A DNA stretch of 64,000 bases. Origin: Aralia elata (taxonomy: Eukaryota; Streptophyta; Magnoliopsida; Apiales; Araliaceae). Both the position numbers and the translations under genes were made by a program. The stretch spans positions 26,598,005 to 26,662,004 of the forward strand of contig CM068380.1 of the NCBI GenBank assembly GCA_034770075.1, written 5' to 3'. The notes under the pieces are model-generated. The model did no database searches. It had not been told where the DNA came from and saw only the letters and a program-made list of their open reading frames with translations. The first letter of the stretch is position 1, and each line of letters begins with the position of its first letter. Below are positions 21,837 through 34,085 of the stretch, piece by piece.

Positions 21837-23002
21837 ATGCCTCCAAAGTGATTCAGAGGTGAGGGTTCCTCCTCAACACCGGAGAGAGCCTATGACCACA
21901 GCAAGTTTGTAAGTGCTGAGGCTGCTACGAGATTTGACACATTTATATCGGGTAAAGCTCTAACTCCCGAGTGTGGCCTTAGACCGGATTGGAGGGTTGA
22001 TGGAGAGATGGGTGATTAGATTACAGAGAGGGAATGGGACGCTTTTACTGATCAGCCCGAGGCGGCTGTGGTGGCTATTGTCCAGGAATTCTATGCTAAT
22101 ACAAAGGACATGCTTCCATACACCGTGACTGTTCGGGGCATGATTGTTCCATTCAGCGCCGAGGCCATTAATGAGTACTATTCATTGAACGCTCCTGCAG
22201 TTTGCCAGTATTCTGAGTTCCTGCGCTCCAACCCCGACTATGACAGGATTGTGACTGAATTGTGCAGGCCTGGCACCACTTGGGTGACTAAAGGCAGCAG
22301 GGGGGTTCCGTTTTCCACAGCAATGAGCTAAGTTTGTATGGTAAGATTTGGTTTGCTTTTCTTTGCGCCAAGCTGATGCCCACCCTACATGTCAGTGATG
22401 TTATGAAGGACAGGGATGTACTCTTATATTCTATGGTCATGGACTACGCGATCGATGTGGGTCGCATCATTGAGGCTAACATCCGTAGGGTTCCGAGGAG
22501 CAATGTTCATGGAGGGTTACCACACCCATCACTTATCTGCGGACTGTGTCGTGCTGCTGGTGTTTAGTGGGCTGAGGATGAGTTAGTCTAGTAGCCATTA
22601 CTAGTCTTGGACCATAAACTCATTGCTAGATACACAATGTGGGACTAGGCACAGTCACACCCACGGGGGCGAGGCTTCATCATCTAGCCTCAGGCAGATT
22701 CAGAGGGTGATCCTGATTCACCTACTGCCTCCAGTTCACAGCCGAGAGCCCATTTTAGCACGCAGTTCAAAAATCTACAGACGCTCACCGAAGAACGAGC
22801 CAGGAGGATTGAGCGGCAGAACTAGAGACTGGCTGAGCGGCAGGAGCACATGTCCAGCTAAACCAGGAGCTTCAATGCAGTTTTGGCTGAGCAGTTTGCT
22901 AGGCTGAATCTAGGGGGACCTCCTATCCCATTTCCAGTACCCCAGCCACTACCTCTCTATCCACCGTCTGATGCTGAGGTTGAGGATATCAACCAACCAT
23001 GA
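21837..23002 (+). pseudogene. Env-position ORF with plant transposon protein domain (ORF3)
   Basis: An ATG at 21837 opens a frame with early stops (about 21849 and 22018) that is then open to 22331. A frameshift leads to 22334-22567, and another to a charged, glutamine-rich tail up to about 23002. The central part has AVVAIVQEFYANTKDM, LCRPGT, LMPTLHVSDV and GGLPHPSLI, which I recognise as the plant-specific 'putative plant transposon protein' domain often found downstream of pol in Athila/Tat elements. There is no obvious signal peptide or membrane segment, so calling it an envelope protein is not justified. The original frame appears continuous over about 390 codons. Confidence 0.75.
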
Positions 23003-23055
23003 CACCACACTTATCAGGGAAGTCCTCAGTTTAAATTATGTATTCTTTAGACAAT

Positions 23056-23085
23056 GAGGACATTGTCCCTCTTAAGTTTGGGGGT
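23056..23085 (+). other. Internal copy of the polypurine-tract block
   Basis: GAGGACATTGTC followed by AAGTTTGGGGGT (23074-23085), 1.27 kb before the LTR. It parallels 8993-9023. A third AAGTTTGGGGG lies at about 21787. Confidence 0.75.
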
Positions 23086-23924
23086 GGATTTGCTCTTCTA
23101 GTAGTCGTACCTAGTAGTTAAGTATAGTTTAAATGTTTTAGCATGGTAGTTGCAGTTAGTAAGCATGTTTTCAAGTTTTTAAAGACTGGTGTATGTTTTG
23201 AAGAATTGTCATTATTGGTTGCAATTATATTTATATTTTTAAAGGATTGTTGTTATTAGAAATAATCATGTGAAATATCATCATAATTTCATGTTAAATA
23301 TCGTCAAAATGACTTCTCTGGCGTTAATGTTCTGATCTGAGTTGTTCTGAGCATTTTGATGATTGTTTTGGAAAAAAAAATATTAGTATTCTGCATTTAG
23401 GAGCATTGCAGCAGTCTATTTTAGGCAAGCCAATGATATGCTTTTATTCTATTTGTTAATGCATTTAGTATTATGGATAAGGATTGCTATGTTAGGGATG
23501 CTAACTATTGTTAGTTTTATTAAATTTGTAACCCTTTGATCTCATAATTGCACGAGTCAATGCTTTGAACTAGTTAGATTTTAATCCAATCTTATGATTA
23601 AGTGCCTATTAAAGATATGAGAACCTCTATCACTTGTTGGAATTCAAAATTTTCTAATAATGCTTCGATGTCTATCTATAGTGCAAGAAATAGTAAAAGA
23701 TCGACTGAGTGAGAGTTATAGACAGATATGAGCAATTCTTGGCTAGTTTATCTTTGTGGCCTTTGTCATTCAAATGAGTAAGGCCTTTGGAGTGTCTCTA
23801 CACTCGGTGCCCTAAAACCACCCGGTTTCGGAGTCATCGGTGGAAAGTTTGCTACATGGGTGACATTGAATAACCTAATAAAGATAAACAGTGCACAGTC
23901 GAGAGTTAGATTAAACAATCAATG

Positions 23925-23951
23925 AGATGGAGCGTAAAACGCACTCATTTG

Positions 23952-23955
<4 letters not shown>
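23925..23955 (+). promoter_or_regulatory. Single copy of the covarying hairpin
   Basis: The core GGAGCGTAAAACGCACT at 23931-23947 is flanked by AATGAG and CTCATT, which pair. It is followed by an (AT)n run (about 23958-23989). It is homologous to the array at 9455-9600. Confidence 0.85.
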
Positions 23956-23989
<34 letters not shown>

Positions 23990-24320
23990 AACAAGTGAAC
24001 AGGAGGGGTGCTTGAGTTGTCTATTTATTGCCTTATCTTTAGTCGCGCTGTGATTCATGGATTGGAATGAAATCTTGATTAATTTGAGCTATTGACTACA
24101 CACACACACACACTTAAGGGTTATATTTTTGATAAGATTGGCGTAGAGTTAAAAGTCTGATGGGCATGAATTTGATGTTTTGCTATAATGCTACTTCTTC
24201 TCTCTTGAGGCCTGATTCCCATTTACTATCTTGGTCTGCTACCATAGATTTTTAAATCATGCATGTGCATTCATATAGGAGATCGCTTTCGATACTTTTA
24301 TCTATCATGTTTTTGCTTGA

Positions 24321-24350
24321 GGACAAGAAAGTCTTAAGTTTGGGGGTATT
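24321..24350 (+). other. Polypurine tract of Athila element
   Basis: GGACAAGAAA, then AAGTTTGGGGGTATT, immediately before the LTR start TGATGAGTGG at 24351. Confidence 0.88.
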
Positions 24351-25930
24351 TGATGAGTGGGTTTTATACCTACGAATTGGTTATCTTTTAGGCTCAATTC
24401 TTTGTTATCTTTTAGTGTTTTTAGTTATATTTTACTTGTATTGCATTGTTTCGTAGGATACGACTATAGATGAGCATTTATGGAACTTTTGGACTCCAGG
24501 GGCAAAAGTGTAATTCTTGCAGTAGAGTCCACCGCCGGGGCGGCAGGTTCAAGCCTTTTTGGCCGCCGGGGCGGTATCCCCAGGCATGTTTCACCGTCGG
24601 GGCGACGCCACCGCCAGGGCGAGCTCCCTAGGAAATTTTCACTGCCGGGGCGAGCTCGTCGGGATTATTGAGCGGCTGGCTTTGTCTTGTGTGCTGATAG
24701 TGGGTGTTCGTTGGAGCAAATTCAGGAGCACGATGGTGACTAGTGGAGAGAGATTAATCAGTGTATTAGGCATCCAGGGAGTGGTATTCAGTTTATCCAA
24801 GCTTTGCTATACACATTGGGAGCTAGGGTTTGAGTTAAGGACAAGAAGAACAAAGGAAAAGAAAGAACACCATAGCATCACCAAGAAGCTGAAGATTACA
24901 TTATTGAGAAGGAAAGCTAGAGAGAAGGATACCAACAAGCATCAATTCGTGAATCAATCTAAAGAGGGGTTTTATCATTCTAATTTCTAGTATTTCGTTT
25001 CTATTTTGTAATTCCAAAGCTATGTACTATAATCTGAATATGATGTTATTCAAAGCTATTATGAGTTAATTCTTCAATTCTAAGATTCAATTGAACCCAA
25101 CTCGTAGTTTGTTTTGAATGCTCTCTCTTTTGAATATTAGTTAGACTCTTGTGAATTGGAGTTCATAGCCTATGTTTATGGATTAATTGCTTGGCCCGTA
25201 ATTACCTTGGTAATCTATATGAGATTGAGAAATAGAATATAGGTTGAAACCTAGCTATGAATTCATGTGAAAATTGGATATTCTTTATGGATAATGTATG
25301 AGATTATGTGACGTGAGTCTTGTGTATTATTCTCAAAGGTTGATAATTTGATTGTATTTGGGATAGACATATACCTAAATAACACATGTATCCAATTGAG
25401 AATCCTTGCTTAATGATTTCTATTGTGAAAGTTGATAATTGATAGAATGGTTAATGGGATTTTATGTGACATGTATCTTATTGATTGTTCTTGATATGAA
25501 ATTCTTGCTAGTGTGTAGAATAGAGATATATCTATACACCATAATAGGAAATACGTATTCGACCATCGAGAGAGGCTTATATATATACTTGTGATTTCTT
25601 GGGTAACAATCCTTTTGTCTAACTAGTCGATAAAGAGAGAGTTGTGATTCACAAATGAAGAGTTAGGGAAAATTGTAATCTTAGACCTTTTTATCTTGAA
25701 TTATATTCGTGTTTAGTTAAACATTGTTTCCTAAATTGTCTTTATTAAGTTTTAATCAACAACAAAAACAAATCATATTGTCATTGTTTAAATTAGATTA
25801 ATTTTTCATGCGATTGATATTGGTAACTATTTAATATAATTCCTCGTGGGTTCGACACTTTACTTACCTTATATTACTTGTGGACCGCATATACTTGCGT
25901 GTGTTTTATTGATTGCGAAATCGAACAACA
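24351..25930 (+). repeat. Athila 3' LTR
   Basis: Starts TGATGAGTGG and ends CGAACAACA; both ends resemble those of the LTR at 5673-7456. It contains the five-unit CG-hairpin array (24533-24652) and near its end the CTCGTGGGTTCGACAC block common to this LTR group. Length 1580 bp. Confidence 0.88.
24533..24652. repeat. Five-unit CG-hairpin array in Athila LTR
   Basis: Cores of the type CGCCGGGGCG are centred at 24537.5, 24568.5, 24599.5, 24616.5 and 24647.5: spacing 31-31-17-31. The stems resemble those at 20961-21088, but the apex is GG instead of CC. Confidence 0.9.
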
Positions 25931-26394
25931 ATCAGCAGTCAAGGGGAAGTACATAGGAGGGAGATAAAATTTACATTAAGAAAAATTAGAGAAGACGAGG
26001 TACGCAGACCCCATTTATAAAACTCATTCATTCAAGCATCCTCTAAAATAATTCCAATCATACATTGGTCAATAGTTCATAATAAATCCCTATTTATTAT
26101 CATACATATCTCCATATGCATCAATAAATAACATTCATCTCATGAATAATAAAACTATTCCATATATGCATTGATATCATTTAATGGGCAAACAGTTTGC
26201 TAAGATTTAGTTTTGAAACAAAATAAACTCTTTTATTTTAATCAAAAACTAAATCCAAATTAAACTCCTTTAATTTTAGCAATCTGAAATCCTATTCCAG
26301 ATAAAATAAACATCTTTATTTTAAACTTTTATCAATTAAATAAACCATTTATTTTAATTGAAGGAAAAATAATTTTTCAAAAAAATACAGACCG

Positions 26395-26512
26395 GCGCGG
26401 CCGCGCTCTAAAAAGAACTACGAGCGGCGCGGCCGCGTTGCATCCCTAGAAACGTTTTCTAGGTTCGGGCGTGGCCGCGCTCTAGAATGAACTTCAAGCG
26501 ACGCGGCCGTGC
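26395..26512. repeat. GC-palindrome array in copia leader
   Basis: Cores at 26395-26406, 26427-26438, 26469-26480 and 26501-26512, variants of GCGCGGCCGCGC. Dyads are 32, 42 and 32 bp apart, and the two pairs form a 74-bp tandem duplication. Confidence 0.88.
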
Positions 26513-26617
26513 CGCGACGCAGGATCAGAAATTTTTTTTTTTAGCCCAAAAAATCCGATCGTATCGCATATCAATTCATACATGAAATCATCACAATCAA
26601 TAATTAACACAAGGATT

Positions 26618-26630
26618 GGCTCTGATACCA
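26618..26630 (-). other. Primer binding site, initiator tRNA-Met (copia)
   Basis: TGGTATCAGAGCC on the minus strand, one base from the LTR end at 26632. Confidence 0.92.
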
Positions 26631-26631
26631 C

Positions 26632-28480
26632 TGTTAGGTTTGTATATAACGCAAGCATGCAATCAAATTACATAAATAGAGCGGAAGCGTGATAAAACGG
26701 ATTTTAAAATTTTCATACAAACCATCACCATGATCTTTCCTTGTGTTTAATTATCAATTAACGAAAGAGATAGAGATTAAGAAATTATGCCCTCGTAGAA
26801 CCGTGCTTCCTCGGGTACAAGTTCACCTCTAATTCTTTCGCGTTCTCCTTGAATTTCACCGACTAAATTCCTTTGCTTGATCAACGTTAGCCACCCAAGT
26901 GTTTGGCCTCTAGAGGTGATCCACCAAGGAAGAATAGTTATTTCAAGAAGATAGGTGTTGGCAAAACCCTAGTTTCTATCTTTATAGAAATTGCAAGTAC
27001 TCTCCACAATCTAATACAAGAGTGTGTCACCCTAATTTATGATAAGACTCCTCTTATTTATAAATGTAGGAATAACCCTTCCCTAAACTATTTAGGATTA
27101 GGGTTTCTATTATAATTAAACTCCTTTAATTATGCTCCTAATCCAATTAGGAATTCATGTGAGAGTACTTCTATTAATTAATTCTCAATCCCTATTAAGA
27201 ATTAAATAATACTAATAGTAATAATAATAATAAGACTCCTCTTATTAATTTATATTTAATATTTCCAAAATATTAAATAATAAATATTAAGCTATTTAAT
27301 TTATTCTATCTCCATAGACTAAATTAAATACACTTAACTTATTATTATACTTATGTCATTTACTTCTTAAATAAATATTTTTCCTTTTGCGATGTGACCC
27401 TTTAGGTTCTCCATATTAAACCGGTTGTGAATAAATCAATAAGAATAATTTTAATCTTATTTAAATAAATAAATTAAACTATTTAATTTATTTAAATAAA
27501 TAATATTTATTCTACAATAAGGGTAAGCCCCTTTAGCGATCAACGACTTTCTAGATAATATCGATTTCAACATTAATCACAAAAGAACCTTTCAGTGCAT
27601 AGTTACCGTACAATTCAATCTTTCTACCATACAATGTCTCAATTAAATATAAGACATGGAATTACTGTCAAGTCTTATTTTATTTAATTATATGTATTTC
27701 GATTCCCAAATGCACAACTCTAAATAATGCAAATTAGAAACTCCTTTCTAATTTCATTCTGCCTTGGCCAAGGACTATTGAGTTGTCATTTATCGAATCA
27801 CATAGGACATTCACATCTTTTACTAGACGTGGTAGATTCTTTGTTGATCATTCACCTATCTCCATGTACAACTTATTATACCCAATCATACCCTTTGATA
27901 TATCCTAAAGGTCTTAAGGGACATGTCAAAGTATAACTCGTCATATACAAGATACTATGATGATCTCAAGTCCAAGGATCACTTATACTACTATCACTAG
28001 AGGAATTCCTATTGACAAGCAAGTAAAACTCCATTAGGTATTCCTTAGCGAGCCACGTTCAGTGAACTTATTCTCTAATAAGCACCTACATACTTACTTT
28101 AGTGTCTCCACATAAATGATTATGAGATCAATCATCCTCTTCCTAAGAGCAAGCAACGTATGTACTAATCTATCCGAATTCACTAATCTGCTTTTTAGTA
28201 ATCCAATGATTAAGAACGATTTTAGTTTGTGAGCTATCTAGAATTTAGATCTCATTAGCATGATCACCATCATGATTCTAAAAACATTGCTCAAAACTAT
28301 GGGTTTATCACATTTAATATAACAGCACCATGTAGATAATATAAAATGTCATTTAAGAAAATTAATTCTTTTATTAATAAATGAATAAGATTATAAAGTA
28401 TATGCTACATCATATCAAATATTATTGGCTTGTGTGCATACTACTTTCAGGTAGCTTCCCTGAGCCTTGAGATTCCAACA
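26632..28480 (-). repeat. Copia 5' LTR
   Basis: Plus-strand ends TGTTAGG (26632) and CCAACA (28480). It is the reverse complement of the 628-2425 LTR over essentially its full length, with many scattered substitutions. Length 1849 bp. Confidence 0.9.
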
Positions 28481-29860
28481 TTCCTACTATGGTAGCAAGC
28501 TAACCTACTTGGTTCCTCAGATCTTGAACATAAGTTCATGTCTCCTGCTGGAACTATTGTGTGTGATTCATGAATTGTTGTGTTTGACTCATGAATTCCT
28601 TGAACATATCCTCCATAAATGTTCTAGGGTTTGCAGGAGCTTCTTGGTTAGGGTGATACTGAATTTGAGCTGGTTAGAAACAATGTTGCCTATTATCCTC
28701 ATAGCTTAAGCTAGGTTGACCTCTCCATCTTGGATTGTAAGTGTCAGGATAAGGATCATAATGATGTGGATATGTCCTGGAAATGTCCTCACAGCATTGA
28801 CTTGTTGAACAATTGCATCCTCTTGTAGTGTTGGACAATCATCTGTATTATGCCCTGAAAATGCCACATACTTTTACTTTTTGCATGTTCCCTACAGTCA
28901 TTTGTCGAACTAAAGTCGTTAAATCATTGATTTGACATTCAAGATTACTTGTGTTAACCTCATTCACCCTTGTATGTGTATGATTCATCCTAGTTCTATA
29001 TTGTTGAGAGTTAGTTGTCATGTTTGCAATTAAATTCTTTATAGCTTCTGGTGTTTTATCTAATAGTGCTCCTTCACTGGATGCATCAATCATGCTTCTA
29101 TCTATTGGCAACAGTCCCTCATAGAAGTATTGGATTAAGTGTTGGCCATCTATTTGGTGAGGTGGACAGCTGAAACATAACTTCTTAAACTTTTCCCAGT
29201 ACTCATAAAGAGTTTCTCCATTAAACTGTCGATTCTACATATCTCCTTCCTTATGTTGGCAACTCTTAAAGCAGGAAAGTATTTCTCCAAGAATAGCTTT
29301 TGCATATCATTCCATGATTGAATTGCTCCTGAAGGTAGATAGTATAACAAGTCCTTTGCCAGATCTGCTAATGAGAATGGAAAAGCTCTAAGCTTGATTT
29401 GTTCCTCTATCACTCCTTGTGGCTTCATGGTTGAACACACGACATGGAACTCCTTCAGATGCTTGTACAGATTTTCACCTGTAAGACCACGAAAAGTAGG
29501 CAAAAGATGAATTAGTCCTGATTTTAATTCAAAAGCAGCATCTAAAGTAGGATACTCAATGCACAATGATGGTTGATTAAGATCAGGATTAGCTAGTTCT
29601 TTCAAAGTCCTGTTATTGGAAGTAGCCATCTCTTCTTTTTCTAATTTAGTAGATGAATTGTTTGACAACAATTCAATTGCTATGTTAAGACTAGGTGATG
29701 GAACAAGAGCCTCTTCGGGGTCTGCAGATGTGCTTTTAGCTCTACGATTCCCTTTTCTCAGCCATCTTGTTATTTTCTCTATATCTGGATCAAATTTCAA
29801 TTCAATAGAGTGAGAGGATCGAGTCATAAAATAAAAGAAAAGAAACAAAGAATAGATCAA
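28481..29860 (-). pseudogene. gag: Athila/Tat-type Gag, broken
   Basis: On the minus strand the frame starts at about 29860 with a short leader and RSSHSIELKFDPDIEK, the Athila/Tat Gag start. The gag domain (with FRGLTGENLYKHLKEF and LRAFPFSLADLAKD) follows to about 29220. A frameshift near 29150-29220 leads to a second frame (29111-28848) with the MDxSMIDA-type region and a poorly kept zinc-knuckle region. Recognisable sequence ends at the copia LTR (28480). It differs clearly from the Gag at 15302, so it is a different subfamily. The remaining gag and all of pol are missing. Confidence 0.82.
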
Positions 29861-29873
29861 AACAGATAATCAC

Positions 29874-29891
29874 TCCCTGGCAGCGGCACCA
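29874..29891 (-). other. Primer binding site, tRNA-Asp (decayed)
   Basis: TGGTGCCGCTGCCAGGGA on the minus strand differs at three positions from the perfect site at 7463-7480; two of the three are of the C-to-T or G-to-A type. Confidence 0.82.
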
Positions 29892-29896
29892 AAATT

Positions 29897-30790
29897 TGGG
29901 AAGCTGTCGTCAAGCAATCCAAAATTAACCTCACTTTTACTCTACGAATTCAAATAATAAGCACAATAGCAAGTAAGGATCGATCCCATAGAGAATGATA
30001 TTGTTTCTTCTATTCTAAAATTTCTAACTATAAATAATAAATAAAAGATTAAGGGATTTTGAATTATGATTAACTAAAGAAAACAAAGTTAAAATAATAA
30101 AGATAATCAAATAAATTAAAGTTTCAGTTCTTTAGTTCAGTTTCACCAATTAACAAAAACAACATACTCAAGTTAACATTATTTCTTCCTTCCATAAGAT
30201 TAATAACCCTAGGCAACAACAAGCTCTGCTACTCGAAATTCCTCTTAGATTATCACTTAATGAAACAAGCTCTTCATAAAATTCTAACCATTATACAACC
30301 TAGAATAAGCTCTCTAGATTTAATATAATAGCAGCATTAAAAACTAAGGAATTAGACTATTCCAAGCAACAAACACATAAGCTCGGTTTATTTAACATGT
30401 CTTCTGATAACTATAGCAATAACCAAAAGCTTGACCACAATCAGTATCACTAATTGCTACCTCTGACTAAGAACATTATCAATTACGTAATACTCTTCCT
30501 TAATCTAGCAGATGATATTAATCAGATTAATCTAACTGGTCACATCAAATTAATCAAATCAAATAGCATATAAACAGTTAAAACAGATTATCAGAATAAA
30601 TTTCATATATGAAGGAATTAATAACGAAACTCAATTATACTATTAACTGAAAATAATGTTCCACATCCCCTTAGAACTGAATAAAAACAAACTAGCCTAG
30701 CATGCTAATAAATAAACTATGATCTAGGATGATGATCTAGGATGCCCCCAACTAGGTACAAGTTAAAGGTATTTATAGATGCTTTGAAAC
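29897..30790 (-). repeat. Athila/Tat LTR, inner piece
   Basis: From the LTR terminus next to the primer site to the LARD insertion point. The GAAAC at 30786-30790 is duplicated at 40472-40476. The rest of this LTR continues at 40472. Confidence 0.78.
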
Positions 30791-33670
30791 TGTAACGACC
30801 CCAAATTCTGAACAAACCAACTCATCACTTCGGTCGTTAACAATACATCAAACTTCTGCTAATATATCACCAGTCGATGACATAACCATAAAAATGCGGA
30901 ATAATTTTAGACTTTTTAGTTTTCTTTCTTTGTTTTCCCTGAATCATAACCTTTAAATATTTACATAATCTAGAATCATATTTACTTAATCATTCGCTTC
31001 ATCAGGGTTATAATAAAAAAATAAAACTTCTAGATTCAATACCCTTTATGCTTCGGATAAAATTAAATTATAAGTCAATACAATTTTTACAACTTAACCT
31101 CTGATACATTTAATACATTATCATCTACAACAACCAGAACCTTTAACATGGATTAAAAACATAATTTAAGCTAAAACAATTAATCGGCATGCATAACATC
31201 TGAATCATGCCATTCAAGCAGCACGTAACGTTACCTTGGATCTTTCACCTGCAAAAGTGGTTATTTGCAAGAATGAGCTCGACAGCTCAGCAAAATCTAA
31301 CAGTTTTCCTGCATCACATAACATATAAACAACATGCTCAGCTTATGCAATCATAAACATTTTAATTCTAGCATACCTTACATGCTGCATTTCACATATC
31401 ATATAATAAGATTGAGTTCCTTACTCAATCAGCATAGTCATATATTGACTTTCGCAATTCATGTTACAACATTGGGAATTCAACATGCTATTTGCAGTAT
31501 AGATTTCAATAAATCAAACATCAAATTCATATAGCAAATATGAACTGAAAGACTTGCCTTGTGAGTTGATTACAACTACCACTACCTGTGCTTCAAAAAT
31601 CCTACATAGCGTAAGACCACGCATACCAAACATCAGTTATACATTCAAGATATATAATTAGTCATACCATTAAGGTAGCTACAATCTACATTCTTTCTAA
31701 GCTTGCCTTATCCGTTTACAATTAAAACTTGTAAATCTTGCTTCGTTTGGCATATCAAACCTGATCATAGATACATTCTATACTCAACCTCAAATAAGTC
31801 ATGTAATTGCATTTACATTCTAGCTAACTTTTATTTTCGAAAACTCTTTGTTTTTATTTAGAAATTTCTTATTCACTCTTCGCTTGACAGTCATTCTATA
31901 CTTGGACATACTAGACACCATACTTGACATGTATTCTTGCTTATAGGACTTAAACAAACATGCCCCAAAGCTTGGTTTAACAAATAAAACTTCTTGGCAA
32001 CTCTGCAGCACGGCGCGGCCGCGCTGCATTTAAACCTGGGAGTGGCGCGGCCGCGCTACTCCCTTTTTAGTCTAAAACTGAGGTTTTTAACTTTGTTCAA
32101 TGCTTAACATACTAGGCTCTTTCAACAACTAAACACTTCACATTTGCACAGGACTATTAAGTGATTTAAACCAAGTTAGGCTCATTAAGCTTTATTTACA
32201 AAATCGTATAGTTTTCTTTTGAAAACTTATGCTAAAACTTGCTAAGATAGTTCATTACATGCTTAGCTATCTTGATCATCATATGAGACACATATTAGAG
32301 CCTAGAAGACTCAACCATGCTTAACGGTTCAGCTTTACAAAGAAAACATCTTGAGATGACTGCAGACCAGCGCGACCACGCTGGTTTTAGGCTTGGAAGT
32401 GGCGAGGCCGCGCCACTCCTGGTTCAGACGCAGACATGGTCTGTTTCAGCAGACCCTTGAAACTTAATTCTCAAATCTTTCGAACATACTTATTAGATGT
32501 TAACTTATTATACCAGATAACTAAAACCAATCTTCTCTTTGATTTACAACATCAATTACTACATACATCAGTCAAATTACTAATTTCAGGGTTCATACCA
32601 AATTCTCATGTTGTAATATGTTTAGCGAAACCGATTATCACAAATTCGTTTTTAAACCAATTTGATTCATTTAACCTACTTTGTTTTCGTTTCTCAAAGT
32701 ACTACCGTAATCCACCATCAATTTACAGATTGAAACATGGATTCCTAGCCAATTTTAGTCTCCAAAATAGGCCAAAACATACATATAACCCTAAAAGTCC
32801 AATTCGTTATCTTTTAGAACATAACCCAAATTTGATTATTAGAAAATCCATAATAGAGGGTATATAACAGATTATATACATAAGAAACACATATATCATA
32901 ACCCTCATCGATTCATACTACAAAAATTCATTTTTCAGAAAACCTATATTCTACAAAAATAAATATACAAAGGTTTAGAATATGATTTCTTACCTCTTTG
33001 ATCTTCCCTAACCTAGATAGATGATGAAGTGGGTTATTCTTCCTTGATTCCTCTTTCTTCTTCCTTCTTTTATTCTCCAGGGTTCTCCTCAATACACACA
33101 TAGAATTTCCTCACTCACAAACCCTCCATTTTCTCTCAATTTTCTCCCAACAAGAAGAACACTGAAGAACTAAAAACTTATACGTATATTATTACCTAGC
33201 CATCAGTTATACAAACCAAGAGTCTCAGCAGTTACAAATACCAAGAGTCACAAGGCCATGTTTGGCTAACCCTCTAAAATAACCTTTTTAATTTATTTTA
33301 ATACTTCTCTTATTATATGGTACATACGTCACACTTAAATTAAACTTATCCCCTTTATTTGGCCAACACCATATTTTCATAGCCAATTACTCACCCCCTA
33401 ATTTAATTATTAATTAAATTAGAACATTACCATTCCATTAGCGTAATAAAAATACGCACCGATTATAAAATTGTTTATCATCAATTACTTAATATCATCA
33501 TAAATTATTCTCATAATAATTTCCATCAAAATATTTATTTTATTTAATAAATGTCCCAATTAAAATATTTATTTTATTTGATAAATATTTTAGCTATTTA
33601 CGAAATTCACAATCGTATTACATTAAGATATTACATTTACATGTAACACATTGCTTTCTCATTCTATTAA

Positions 33671-33709
<39 letters not shown>

Positions 33710-34061
33710 ATTTAAGTGAATTACTCTCATTATTAATGAAATTTAATTCATAAAAATATCATTGCCAACAAAACATAATAATCAAATTATATTATTTCAA
33801 AATATAATTTTCAACCTAATTAAATTAACAACAATATTTAGTAAATTTTCTTTTTCGTAACAATTTCATTTACTATCATCAATGGTTCAATTTACTATTA
33901 AACCTCATTTCTCAAATACACGAATATATAATTTTCTTCACACCAAATCATATATTTCATAATACATATCACATACACATACTCAACTCAAAACATCTCA
34001 TAATAAGAATTTTATTTATTAAATTCTTATTAAATAATTTCTGAAAATCTGGGTTGTCACA
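30791..34061 (-). repeat. LARD 3' LTR
   Basis: Plus-strand ends TGTAACGACC and GGTTGTCACA. Two pairs of GC palindromes (32013-32056 and 32370-32413) and a (TA)n run (about 33670-33706) are present. ORFs inside are antisense and spurious. Confidence 0.93.
32013..32413. repeat. Two GC-palindrome pairs in LARD 3' LTR
   Basis: Cores at 32013-32024, 32045-32056, 32370-32381 and 32402-32413. Each pair has dyads 32 bp apart. Flanks extend the palindromes (GCAGC/GCTGC, CCAG/CTGG, AGTG/CACT). CpG sites here have partly decayed compared with the other LTR. Confidence 0.88.
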
Positions 34062-34085
34062 TCCTTCCCTCCTTATAAGGATTTC
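34062..34085 (-). other. Polypurine tract of LARD
   Basis: On the minus strand AAGGAGGGAAGGA precedes the LTR start TGTGACAACC, following a CGAGGACGAAAT block that marks the end of pol in chromoviruses. Confidence 0.85.

Larger units (their letters stand above)
15293..25930 (+). mobile_element. Athila/Tat Ty3/gypsy element, 5'-truncated
   Basis: Gag, protease, RT, RNase H, integrase, the env-position ORF, a long 3' UTR, the polypurine tract and a 3' LTR (24351-25930) are in the standard order. The 5' LTR and primer site are missing: the element begins abruptly at about 15293 next to the chromovirus LTR. Its right end abuts the leader of a copia element at 25931, so it inserted into that leader. 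The coding region has many stops and several frameshifts. Confidence 0.9.
25931..28480 (-). mobile_element. Ty1/copia 5' LTR and leader (second copy, inverted)
   Basis: Minus-strand copia element of the same family as 1-2425: 5' LTR 28480 down to 26632, tRNA-Met primer site 26630-26618, then about 690 bp of untranslated leader truncated at 25931 by the Athila insertion. Its LTR abuts Athila/Tat gag sequence at 28481, the site of its own insertion. Confidence 0.88.

Noticed and set aside
1119..27936. Matching 69-codon frames at 1119-1328 (minus) and 27727-27936 (plus)
   Set aside because: Both are inside copia LTRs, antisense to transcription; resemblance is explained by LTR homology.
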